Shown in pieces: positions 36,112 through 48,200 of a stretch of 64,000 bases of DNA. The DNA is from Acridotheres tristis (Eukaryota > Chordata > Aves > Passeriformes > Sturnidae). Location of the stretch: contig CM072897.1 in assembly GCA_037013685.1 (NCBI GenBank), forward strand, positions 16,290,643-16,354,642, written 5' to 3'. The notes under the pieces were generated by a model. That model worked only from the letters and a program-made list of their open reading frames with translations, did not search any database and was not told the DNA's origin. The position numbers were made by a program, and so were the translations under genes. Positions within the stretch are counted from its first letter, which is position 1, and each line of letters begins with the position of its first letter.

Positions 36112-37971
36112 GTACGTAATTTTTAATGCTTAAAATTACTGACAAAATTATTAAGGATTTTCAATTACCAAGAATAATCCAAAGCATCCACGAAATATTC
36201 ATGTGACTGAGAAATCCCATACAAGAACCAGGATTCCATTGGGCACTCCCAGGGAGAGGTGTCTCAGCCTAGATGAATGCATGATAACTGGCTTCTACCT
36301 ACGGTCATCAGAGTCTGTTTTCCAACAGCCCAATGGAAAGATTTTCACTTGCAAGCCCACAACTTTCCAGCAGAGCTGGAAGCTGCCACATCCTGTGTGT
36401 CTGTGCTGGTTAGAAAGATGCTGTGAGGACTTGAATGTATTTGGGAGATAATTCCATTTACCCAAGATTCTGCAAAAGCACCTGGTCTAAAATTAGATCC
36501 TTAAAGGAAGGGCTGGTGTGTTGTTATTTCTCTGAAATAATAACTGAAAATGCTGGAATTAACAGAATTGTCATATTTTAACAGGAACAAACTATTACAC
36601 TAATTCAGTCTAACCTGCCAGAAATCTGCAGGATAATGTAAGCTAGGACCTTTGTACATGAAAAAATTCTTTGCTCTTTTAAATCTAACCATTTTCTCTA
36701 ATTCTTATTTGTTATCATATTTAGTACAGTGTGCCAGGGACCAACTCAAGACAATTATCACAACACGAATGAGTATTAGAAGACAGACAAAGAATAGAGA
36801 TCTAGATGCACAAGATAATTGGTGTTGCAGCATTTTAAAAGGTTTGGAGATTCACAGAGCTAACTAGAATACCCTGTATTATGTTGCATAGAATTCAGCC
36901 AATGTGGAAGGGATAGAAATCCAAACGCTTTGCAGCAGAAGCCAGTCTTTAGCTGAGATGGAAAAAATACCACATACAGCCACATGACTCCCTAATTGGG
37001 TGTTGTAGGTTTTCTTACACTTTCCTTCACAGCAGCCAACACAGGGCATTGTCAGATAAAAGAGACACTAAATAGGGCAGAGACCTGATTCAATTACGTA
37101 ATTTTCATCTGGATGGAGACAGTCTAAATTTTGGGGGTATCCACCTTTAATGCAGCAACTGTTTTAAACATATAAAACAAATCCAGTTCAAAGCAGTGCA
37201 CATTACTGCCTGTATTTCATGCTGAAGCATCATAATGTCTTTCTACAGAGAAAAAGGAGGATTTTATGTTCCCATGTACCTTTAGTTCATCTTGTTCCCT
37301 TTTTCAAGCCCTTGTACTGCAGTAGGAGCACAGAATGATGAAGTCACACTGCTGACCTGCCCTTTAACAGGACCTTAACTTTTACACTCCTCTACATTCA
37401 GCCGAGCTAAAGAGATGAACAGCTACTGTAATTTCTGTCATCTTTAACTCTAAAAGCCAGTTTTTCTTGGTTCCACTTCATATTTTTCCTAAACTTTCCT
37501 TGTTCTCTATTCCCATCATTTATCTCCTCTTCATTTCTATTTTCACCAATCATTTTTCTCATACATTACCTGTACCTTTGTAAAGTCATCTCCTGCTCAC
37601 ACACTAACGAGCTACAGCCTCCAGGATGAAGTGACCTGTTACTACTGGTATCTGAACAAGTCTTTTCCCAGCTTGTTTTTGTAAAAGGACAATCTGAAAA
37701 TCACTCTTCCTGCACTGCTATCCCTGATCTGTGCCAGGTTAACCATGACTGTTGCTAGGACAGGACAGCAGGAGCCATTCAGCACAGCAGTTGTTGACTG
37801 ATTCGTTAGAGGGACGGTTCTTGGGGAGGCCACTTGTCCATTTGTACCTGTCCCTCAGTACTCAAACAGCTCCTCTGCTCACCACAACTAATTCCTCTGC
37901 CCTATATATGTGCAGATGATATTTAACTCCTACTTAATTGTTTCCATTTATTCCCTATATTCTTCGAAGAG
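36112..37971. other. Unique non-coding DNA
   Basis: AT-rich unique DNA. The first 60 bases after the exon-like interval contain several TAAT/AATTA cores. No gene or repeat is recognised. Confidence 0.55.
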
Positions 37972-38192
37972 TCATCACAGAATCACAAGGTTGGAAAAGA
38001 CCTTTAAGATCATCAAATCCAACCCATGCCCTAACACCTCAACTAAGCCATGACACTGAGTGTCACACCCAGTCTTTTTTAAAACATATCCAGGGATGGT
38101 GACTCCACCACCTCCCCAGGCAGAAGTTCCAGTACTTTATCACTCTTTCTGTAAAAGATTTTTTCCTAATATCCAACCTAAATTTTCCTTGG
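37972..38192 (-). mobile_element. CR1 retrotransposon 3' fragment
   Basis: The + strand starts with TCATCACAGAATCACAAGG, followed by TTGGAAAAGACCTTTAAGAT, CAAATCCAACCCATGCC and later CCAGGGATGGTGACTCCACC, then CCTAATATCCAACCTAAA. This is the antisense of a bird CR1 3' end including its terminal repeat, so the element lies on the - strand and is 5'-truncated at about 38192. The copy is only moderately diverged. CR1 is the dominant LINE of birds and shows the host lineage. Confidence 0.93.
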
Positions 38193-39387
38193 CCTCATGT
38201 AGCAAGGAGGAGACATTTGTGTATGTACTGCCGTGCTGACACCCTCCACTTAGAGAAGTGATAAATTATATTGAGATGAAACACAAAAAACACCCATTCA
38301 GGAAAAAAGAAAGGGAAGCTAGTCTTTGAACAGCAATAAATTCTGTGAGCTAGTTTCACAGCTACAGTGATTCTCCAGCCTCCAATCTGTGTTCAGCAAT
38401 GCCTGCAATACAGCTTTGTGCAGAAAGAGCCAGCTCTGAATCTCATGAGCAGATTTAGTATCACTATTACTTGACAGTTTACTCTGGAAGACAATAAAGA
38501 AGGATTGAGTCTTCACCACTCAAATTATCAAACAATTGAAACTGGGTGCACACCACAGAAATGCTACAGGTTACCAGGCATGGGATTGTCTGATGTGAAG
38601 ATAAATGATATAAATGATATAAAGATACTCCACATTATGCACTGTATTGGCCCATTGCACTAGTCCATAATAACCAAGAATGTTATCAGTTTTAACTTCA
38701 AAATTAAAAAAATAGTAATGGAAAAAGGCTTGCATCTGAGTTGGGATAAAAATACTTCAACTATTAAAAAAACCCGTTTTGTTTCATGATACACATGGAA
38801 ACATGTCCACATATAAACAACAACAAAAAAATACTGAATATATGGGTGAGGGGGTGTTTATAAAGATGAAGCAATTTGATTTCACAAGTACACAACATGG
38901 AGCATAAGCTCTCAAGGAAAGGTAGCTTCATATAGATTTTAAATCAACCTTCATAAGTGGCTGTTCTTTTTAAAAAATCACCAAGCTTTATAAAATGAAA
39001 TTAACTAAAACTATAAACATGAATAATAGGGTAATTCAAGCTATTAAAGCGACATGATTTTTCAGCTGGGCAGAAAATCAAAACATGCATTTGGCATTTT
39101 TCACAAGCCATCGAGGAAATAACATTGGTCTATTCTTTATTTTGTCTCCTGTTCCTGGGCTATTTCTCTTAAAGCAAGGAAGTGTCTTCAGAAAAAATAC
39201 AGAAAAATAAACACAGCTTTGGGGCAGAACTGTGGATAAAGTGACAACTTGTAAGAAACAGAAAGTAATTTGGTTCAGTTACTGAAACTTCAGACTGAAG
39301 TTTGTGTTTCATGGAGGATCAAATGTGAAAAGAGTAACAGGGAGGACCCCCACAGTACTTAATAGCTACAGGGTAGGAGAAAGCTTT
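38193..39387. other. Unique DNA between two CR1 copies
   Basis: No gene. There is a 9-bp unit (ATAAATGAT) repeated almost three times at 38601-38627. Otherwise the sequence is AT-rich and unique. Confidence 0.55.
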
Positions 39388-39733
39388 TTTCAGCCTAGAG
39401 AGGGCTCCAGGAAAACTGAACTGCTCCTTTCTGGACTAAAAGAAAGATAGAGACAAATTTTTAGAAGGGCAATAGGACATGAAGTAACAGTTATAAACTA
39501 AAAGTAGGCAGACTGAGATGAGACATAAGAATTTTTTTACAATGAGAGGAATGAAACACGAATGGCTTGCCCAGAGAGGTGGTGGATGCCTCATTCCTGG
39601 AAACATTCAAGGCCAGGTTGGACAGGGCTCTGAGCAACATGACTGAGTTGAAAATGTGCTGCTCTTCTAAGGGCACGTGTGGACTAGATGACTTTCAAAC
39701 ACCTCTTCCAACCCAAACTGGTCGTTATTATCC
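39388..39733 (+). mobile_element. CR1 retrotransposon 3' fragment, sense
   Basis: Sense-strand CR1 words occur in order: CAGCCTAGAGAGGGCTCC, AATTTTTAGAAGGGC, TTTTACAATGAGAGG, TTGCCCAGAGAGGTGGTGG, CATTCAAGGCCAGGTTGGAC, GGGCTCTGAGCAACATG, GGACTAGATGAC and TTCCAACCCAAACTG. The 3' terminal microsatellite is degenerate. A short open frame (39567-39752) is only the repeat itself and is not a gene. It is oriented opposite to the CR1 at 37972-38192. Confidence 0.93.
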
Positions 39734-41691
39734 TTCCAACAACTTTAGCTGAAATTACACCAGAGATGCAAAAAGTATTTTGCCTGTTTCTAATCAGAAC
39801 TAGAAACCAGGTCATTGCCACTTGTTTTTTGTGTTTGATTTTTCCACTGCAAATCAGTTCCATAAAAACAGCAGCAGGGTATGATCCAGTAGCTCAGTGC
39901 TCTCAGATTGTCAGAAGGGACTGGGGCAAAGGACTTCACAGGAGCCTAAGAGCCAGATGATTTCTAATGACAATGCTGATATAAAAGGAACAGTATCAAA
40001 TAGGAGAAAAATCATCTTTCTTAAGGAGAAAGAAAACACAAACTTATGCTGCTGCTGCAGTGTCTGAGGAAATGAAGCACAGAAAAGGATTCTACAGCCC
40101 ATTGAGTGTTTCCCCAGACCTGTGCAGTTCCCTTACCCAGAATGGTTGGCACAGCAGCTCGCACCACTGATTTGTCAGACCCTGCTTCCCAGCAGAGGGC
40201 AAAATGCTACTTCTGTATCTGCTGCTTAAGCTGCTTTAAGGGACACCAAAAAGAGGATGAAAAGCTGATGGTCCTGAAAGTAACAGCTCCCAAAGAGGAG
40301 AGGGCACTGGAACAGCGCCCGGCTGCCCTGGCTGGGCCGGGAGGGAGAAAGGAGGGAGAAGCCAAGGAAGAAAAAGGAGCTGGTTCTTGGAGAGGGGGCT
40401 CTGCATCCGGCCCCCATCCTGCCCTACCTCCGTTTGTGAAAATAAATACTACATCCTTACGTCTCTCCATCACCCACACAGAACCAACAGCTTCTCCTAA
40501 GAGGATATTCTGTTGTAAAATACTGATTTTGCCATGCAGAAGAAAAAAAAAATCTTTTCAGCTCCTGAGAGCAAACAGCATCAGTAATTAAATTACATTG
40601 CAAAAAGGATATCTAAAAGTAAAAGAGAGAAAAATGTTTGTATATAACAAACAACACATTCAGTATTAACAATTCTAAAACAGTTGAGCACATGGAATAC
40701 ACTGTAAATAATTTAGAAACCAGTGCCCTCATTAATGATTTGATCCTGTCAGAATGTTGCTTATTCAATTCCCTCCCCCTCCTCTATTTTTCACTCTCCA
40801 AAATGGTTTTATATTTATACAAGGCAAAATACGTATTTTGTACTTGCCTGAAGGGCTTAAGTATTGCTGTGAAAATAGCCCTTAGAATCCCTGGATTTGC
40901 TAATTTCAGGTCAACAGGATACATTTACAGCACCTTATCATGGATGCAAAATCCACTAGACAACATGAACAGAGATTGCTATATCCAATTAGAGAGTATC
41001 AAAGATAATAGAGTTAGATTTGCAGAAAATTTTCAAAGATGTCATATCTTTGAACAAAACTTATTAGGGCTCCATTAGCCGTTTGAACAGTTTTAATGAA
41101 GTTGAAACTCAGCTAAGTACGGAGTTATTTTACTTCATGATTAACTTTGAAGAATTTTATTTTTGAAGCCCTAACATCCTGTAATTAAAAGGAATCCTTA
41201 ACACATCACAGTAATTCAGTATTCAGTAATTTATGTTGCAAGATCTACTTCCAGAAATGGTCTTGATATATAGCCAAATGCTGTTAACCAATGGGTGCAC
41301 TTCCATTTATTGCTACTGGCTTCTTTAATATTTTACATGTCTTGGAGAAAGCATATTCTCAGCTTCCCATTCAACACTGCAGCAATACATTTGAAAAATG
41401 CCCTTCTTTTGGCAGCCAGAGCTTTAGCCTGCAGTGTTTGCTGCATGTTAACATTTACCTACAGCAGCGCAATGCAACACAAATGCCAAGGTGCAGGCCC
41501 AGTCCAAGGCATTCCCGGGAAAGGATGAAGTGTTGGCAATTGTTGATACTCACAATCATTTGAAGCTGCATTGTTACATCGTCTCAATCCCCACTCTCAC
41601 TCTCTTAATCTGGGTCTCTCTGACCTGACTCAAAATGGACACCACTAAAGCAAACATTTAGCAATCTACTGTTACTTTGCCTAGAAAATTC

Positions 41692-41710
41692 TTTTTTTTT
41701 TTTTTTTTTT
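41692..41710 (-). repeat. 19-T homopolymer
   Basis: A T run on the + strand (A on the - strand). It is one of only two T runs of 11 or more that I noticed, against at least six A runs. Confidence 0.9.
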
Positions 41711-43067
41711 CATGTCTTCCAGACAGCAAATGAATCTCTTAATGCCAAGGCTGTTTTACCAACTCTCTCCATGAACAAGACTAAAACAATCACACCAAAA
41801 TAATGGATTTTAAATACAGAACACAACAAATAGCTTGACTAAATTTCACAAACCTTATTTAAAAATCACACTGAAAGGATTTAGTAGCTCGGGACTCAAA
41901 CCAGCTCTTAACAGCGGATGCTGTCAGCCCACAACCTTTCATCATAGCACAAAAGGACTTAATGCTACAAAGTATATGGTACTTTAAAAACAGAGTATCT
42001 TGCATTCCACTTCTAAGACAACCCTCATCTACTGGTTTTCTCTAGCTTCAGTACTACACATTATATTAAAAAGGAATGGATGTAATAACAGAAAAAATAA
42101 GCGCTATGTAAGTAATTACAAGCAGTAAAATAAGAATTCTCATCCTTAACACTACAAACTATTTGCAATGCATGTTTTTGAAGATTTTATAGGCACTGTA
42201 AACATTAGTCTCATGATTTATATATTTTAGAGCAAAACTTTGACATTTCAATTGACAAGGATATATTGTCTCCAAATAAAGATATAACAGAAGAAAACAG
42301 AGTCACGTCTCAAATCTGCTAAGAGAGAGCAAGACTTTCTCACTGAAGGCACCATGGGAATGTTTTCAGCTGTCCCAGTGCATGTACACAGACACCAACC
42401 AGCCAGCAACTGTAGCCTGAAAATTACTCTCTACTATTTTTGGAATGGAAATGATGCATAAAACCACTGCCATCAACTGAAGAGTTAATTTTGAAAAACA
42501 TCTGTATTTTATTTTGCTTTGCAAAAAGCCTCTTTTCAGTAACATTCCTTGGCTTTAATCCACATTCAAGAGTCAGCCAACTCTAATATCACAGTAGTAG
42601 CTAAATGAAAGATGAGTGGACCCCTTCCTTTGTGACTCTGGCGTGTCTGTGTGCCTTTTCTTTCCCAAAGGGAAGCAATGAACAAAGGAAATCTTCGTGT
42701 CAGGCCTGGGGTAGTTTTGTGGTGGCCTCCATGCTGGGAACTGAGGGGCACAACCCACTCCAGACCTCCCCTAACCCTGACCTGGAGCTTTGGGGGGGTC
42801 CAGTCTACTCAGAGAACACTGGAAGCTGTCCTGCATCCCTTGTCCCTTGCCAGCAGGACACCTACAGGGGCCTGACCGAAGGGAAAGCAACCCAGCTCTG
42901 TCTGCCCTGGCAGGTCCATGAGAGAACAGGAGACAGAGCAGGAGAAACAGCTACTGCAAAGAAACAAATCATAACTAAGGAGGAGCAAAAACATTTCAGA
43001 GATGTTTGTTATTTCCCTCTTCCCCCTATCCTTTCTCATACACACATTCCTGCCCCCTACATTTCCA

Positions 43068-43088
43068 ATTATTATTATTATTATTATT
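43068..43088 (+). repeat. (ATT)7 microsatellite
   Basis: Seven perfect ATT units. On the reverse strand they read as a run of asparagine codons inside a chance frame. Confidence 0.95.
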
Positions 43089-45127
43089 GCTTTCAGCTCT
43101 CCTGACCTGTTGGGAGATATTTTGGGTAAAATGAGACAAGTCTACATGAAATGCAAGCTTCTGATGTAGACAAGAAATCTTCTTTTTTCCCCCAGAATAT
43201 TTGGCTTGACACTTCAAAGGCTTCTTTCTCACATTCACAGTGATTCTTCTATAAATATATCCATCTATATGCACATAGCAACTGCAACAAATCCACGGTC
43301 ACACAGGACTTCACAGTCATTACATGCACACCAAACTGCAGCCCTATAGACCTCACAGTAAACCATGGGGAGCAACCTGCAGACCTTCTGCAAGCACCCC
43401 AGTTTGTGCTAATGGGCTGGAGAAAAATACTAGATGCAGCCTTCCCAGATACTGCTCCATGTTCCAGTCCTTACAGGACAACGAGGGCAGAGCTACTCCT
43501 TTCACTGTAGAATGAAGGTCTTGCTTTACACCATACCTTACACAGGCACAAGGTGTGAAGACACTCATCTTTTTTGTCTGCTCAATCAGGATTTAAATAG
43601 GGGACTAGTGGAGACAGTTTGCAGCATGTAACAGTGTGACTCTTTTTTTGGATGGGGAAATGTTCTGCAAAAAGCAAAGATTCATTTGTCTGTTTGCCTC
43701 TCCAACCCCAATAGCTCTGTGGATCTCATTCTTGCAGGGATTATACTCTACTGGTGTCTGGTATCAGCCCACACCCAAATCATACTATTAAGTCTTCCAA
43801 AATGAATAATAGATGAAAGGAGGTGCTGCTGAAAACAGTGACAAGCAACTTATCAAGAAAAGCTGTTTTTCCACAGTAAGAAACCTCCTGCTCAAAAACA
43901 CTAAGCCATACCTATCATCATACAGAGTATATTCTATTTACAGTACACCTATCTGGTTTTAATCACATCAGAGGAGTGTAAATTCTAGGAGTGAATCCTT
44001 TTATCTTTCAAGCCAAGAGACGTATCAAAAGTTAAAAACACAGTATCAAAATATTTTCATCCCATTTTGAGCTTCATCACAAAGGTGTATTTATAGCATC
44101 AACGAGGGGGTGTTGTGCAGACTTTCTGAACCAACTTTTATAGACATGCCATACCTATGCATATTATTGTCTGAAGTACATCCTTCATCATTTGAAAAAG
44201 CCCCATGAGCTCCATTCTTACAGAGACACCACTCTGGAATTTAGCTCTCATTGTAGGTTTTGAAAAACAAGTTCTTTGTAAAAGGATGGGATACTTCACT
44301 AAATGCAGTGGGATGCATTGTCGTTTTTCTTTTTAGCACAGCCCAATGAGCTCTTAAGATACTGAAAATAACAGAAAAGGGTAGAGTGCACTCTTCACTT
44401 AAAAACCTCAGTGCAACAGCTACCTGCATGTTCCAGATACATGGAATACTGTTTATATTTGAATATGCTCAAAAGGCCATATTTCATATATCAATATATT
44501 ATATGTTTTCTTATTAATACATGCTCTAGCAATTTGACATCTAACAGCCCTCTGGCCATGTTATCAGAACCCCTTAAGCAAATTACAAACCCCAGTGCTC
44601 CTTCTCATGTTAGAGTTCTCTGCCTGCTTCACAGAGAACATAAAAAATCCCACAGATCACACCAATGTATCTGCCTTCCCAAATTCTCTGGGAAAGCAGA
44701 AAGCTGGACTTGGATCCCCCACCTTGCAACGTTGAGTTTATTCCTATTCTCTGCCCAGGTACAGGAATCTGCTGCCAAGTGAGTCATTGCAAGATCAAGT
44801 TCTTTAACACTGCAGGCTAAAGACTCACAAGTCCCTGAAGGTGCCAAAGTGTGGACCATGGAAAGGTCAGAAAGGACCATCACAATAATATTTTACAGTC
44901 TGCTTTTTCATCTAAACATGAATAAAATTCCAAATCCAAGCTATCACAGCATTCATTCCCCTATGGCAGCTTCTCAAGAGGAAGAAGCAGACACTGCAAG
45001 TGAGTCAGACAATGGCACAGAACAAACTCCTCCATTCCTGCTCACTTGAGACATTTTTTCAAGGTCTACAAGGTTTACTATTTCTTCCCTGAGGCAATTA
45101 CTGGGATTGCATTTTTCCAATCCCCCT

Positions 45128-45252
45128 TCAGCTCACCCAGCCACATCTGTCATCTCTCCTGGCATCTCTCAGCTCCTTGGTGATATCTGCTAGCTCTTCC
45201 ATCTTCATCTTTCAGCTCAACCAGGCATATCTGTTAGCTCTCTTATGATTGA
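45128..45252 (+). repeat. Three-unit minisatellite, about 42 bp
   Basis: Three diverged units each begin TCAGCTC, at 45128, 45169 and 45212 (spacings 41 and 43). Each carries a central ATCTGY word (ACATCTGTCATCTCTCC, ATATCTGCTAGCTCTTCC, ATATCTGTTAGCTCTCTT). Units 2 and 3 are more alike than unit 1. The array is pyrimidine-rich. It is not part of any transposon I recognise. Confidence 0.75.
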
Positions 45253-48200
45253 TCTAATTTTGACAATTAATAAACATGACACACTTAATGTCCTGTTATT
45301 TTAACACTGAGAATTCCTGAGAAGGCACTGTCTTTAAACAAGATTTTCACAGCTGAAAATTTCATCAGAAACTAAATGAATCCTACTTTCAGGTACAGTA
45401 ATATAATTTACTGTCTCCAGCTGAATTGCCACATCCCCAGTGATACCCACTCCAGAAAGTCTTCCAATGACAGCAAATAGCCAGCCCTGACATGTGGGAC
45501 TGCACAGATGAACTGAACTGCACTCAGAGAGCTGCCTACAGCTCACCTGGCCAGAATACAGGAAAGCAGTGTGCATCCTTTATATCCAGCTCTGTAGCAT
45601 AGTTCCTGATTTTATGACAAATTAACTCCTATATCACCTGGTACAATGACTGTCACTGCAGTGCATGGTCTGTCCAGAGGGATGTCAGGCTGCAAAGCCT
45701 TTCTTCACCATCCTCCCAGTCAGACCTAGAGGCAAGAGTGAGTACCAGAGGAAAGGAAGAAAGAAAAATTCCTTGCCTCACTTCCTGGGAGGCCATCCTG
45801 GGTTCTGGTAACAGGATATTACCCATCAAGCCAGCAGAAGTTTGTCTCTTCAACAAACCAATCTCAAGCCAGGTTAGAAATAACAACAAAAGAAATATAG
45901 GGCTGAATTATTTGTGCTGACATTCCAGTAGGGATGAAACCACAGCGTGTCCTGAGGACAACTGTGCTGTAAGACAGCTTGAGCATTTATGATGAACTGC
46001 AAAATCAGCATTATAGGGAAATTCTGCATCCTGTGTGCTGGGCATCTGGAAGTGGCCCAACCTCTGCACTCCTCTGTGGAAGATACATAGAAGATGACAT
46101 GGTAGGAAAATAATAGTATGGCAAAAACAATTAGTGGGGCATGTGTTCTCCTTCTTTGATTAATAGTGATACCCTCTGGGAAGGCCCCAGCCACTACTAG
46201 AAGCTTGAGACCATACATGTACTTAATAATGAAGAATAATAATGTTTCCACGAGCTTCACTCACTTTTAAAATGCATCCATAACCTTTTCTCTGACTCCT
46301 GAACAGGTACCTACCATTTCCATAAGATGCAAGACTTCCCTTTTTTTTGTGCAATATGCTTCAGAGAAGTGGATAAATCACAGTTGCCTGAACCACAGCA
46401 GATTGCTCTCTTTCCAGCTGAGCACGACTGAAAATGCAGTGGATGAAAATGGAGCAGTGCAGTTTGTGCTGTTATTACCACATGGTTCCCTACACACACC
46501 ATTTATACAGCTGTAAGGGAAAGAGGTGAATTTTCCAAGCATGCCATGAGTGATGAGCTCTATTCTCACCTCCTCTTGAAGTTAAAGATTGGTAAAACTG
46601 TAGAGGCATGGTCTCATTTGATCATAAGTCATCAGAAAGAAAACATACTGTTAAAAATGCTGGAGATTAACAGATTTTCCCGGAGATTTTTTTTCCAGTG
46701 TCTAGATGAGAGAATAAATTGCTAGGGCTTCACTGTCAGTTTATCTTGTCGTCCAGACCCTCCAGTTGAGATTACTTCTGTTCTCCACTCCAGACCATCT
46801 GTTTCCCTGTATAGAAAGGATGTATGCACACTGGTGTTCATTAGTGTACATCAGGAGTGCCCTCTTCTTGCACAACAGTACCAATTAATCGATGTTACTT
46901 AAAGCTCCAAAAGAGCAAAGCAGAGCCTAACACTACACATACACACTGACAAAAACCCCACTTTCATGTATAATTTAGGAAAGTGGATGCAGTTCAGCAA
47001 CAGTTAAAGATGAATCTCTTATGCTTTTTGTGCATTTGCATAATTGATTTGCTAGATAATGCACTCTGCTCCCTTATTTAATAAACATGTTAATGATTTC
47101 AGACAATTACTCCAAACTGCCTACAAGTGTCTGTCTAAGAAACACACAAAAAAAATTAAAATGAAAATACACACCAAAAGGCACATCCTTCATATCACAT
47201 AACACAAGATATTAAGTCAATATGTCACCCTGTCAACAGTCACTTGCTACCTGCTGTTATACATTTATTCCAACTCTCGTGTATTAGCCAGGGCTGCAGC
47301 ACTGACTAGACACCCATGTGGGCTAAAAAGGGAGCTCAAGAATCAAACTGGTGTGCTGTCAAAAGTCTGTGTGTGTGCGAGTGGGGAGGGGAGCTGTGAG
47401 ACAGAAGGAAAGGAGGAGGGAAGGAAAATAATGCAGGGTGGAAGAGAAGATTAGAGAAGACATCTCTGTCGTGTGGTCTCCTTTGGGCTACAGGGGGGAA
47501 ATTATGGAAAAACTAAGCTTGTTCTATTTTTCTCTCTACAGCTTGAAGAAGGCCCAGCAGACAAATGTATCACTTCGAATCTTGTTAGCCAGCACAGGCT
47601 TTAGCCACTCTTTTGTTCAGTTCCAAGGCACTGGAGAAACTGCTGATTGTAGGGCTGGGACTGGGGACCCACAGGCCACCTGTCCAAGGGCCCAGCACCA
47701 AGAGCTGCCCCTGGATGAAGTGGAGCAGATGTGGCTACACCTGCTCAGGGCAAGCTCCACAGGCAGGGCATTTGCAGGCCAAGATGTTCAGGGCTTCCCT
47801 TTCCTGCCCAAGTGGCAGTAAAGATTTCTACAGATACATTTCAAGAGAGCCCAAGTTGAATTGAAAAAAGTGGGAGGGGAAACAGAGCAAACACCAACTG
47901 ACATAATAACTGGTATCACCATTACACCAGAACATCTAATACTGTATTTAAAGGAAATTACAGCACAAGCACAGCAGGTCTGATCTCCTACTTGACATAA
48001 AACATTACACAGAAAAGGTCAATTTGCTTTTGGAAAACTGGCTAATGTGAGGTGCTGCATAAAACCAGCCACAAAGCTGTTTTCATGGCCTGAGCTGCAA
48101 AGACATCTAAGAGGACACTACTTGTCCACCTTCTCAGCTGGTGGTTAAATTGCTCCAAAGCTGACAACCCAGAGAGCAGAATAAGAGGAAAAATTGTCAG

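Larger units (their letters stand above)
39734..45127. other. Unique non-coding DNA
   Basis: No supported gene. It includes a 19-T run, an (ATT)n microsatellite, and AT-rich sequence at 41060-41230 with several homeodomain-type cores (CATTAGCCG, TGATTAAC, TGTAATTAAAAGG). Frames of 146-166 codons at 40106, 40638 and 42605 lack recognisable domains, and two of them overlap open frames on the other strand. Confidence 0.5.

Noticed and set aside
39567..39752. 61-codon + frame
   Set aside because: It lies inside the sense CR1 fragment and is repeat sequence.
40106..40591. 161-codon + frame
   Set aside because: Two - strand frames overlap it and its composition is GC-patch-like. No recognisable product or splice support.
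42605..43105. 166-codon + frame
   Set aside because: No domain, ends in a poly-tyrosine run from the (ATT)n microsatellite, and other frames overlap it on both strands.
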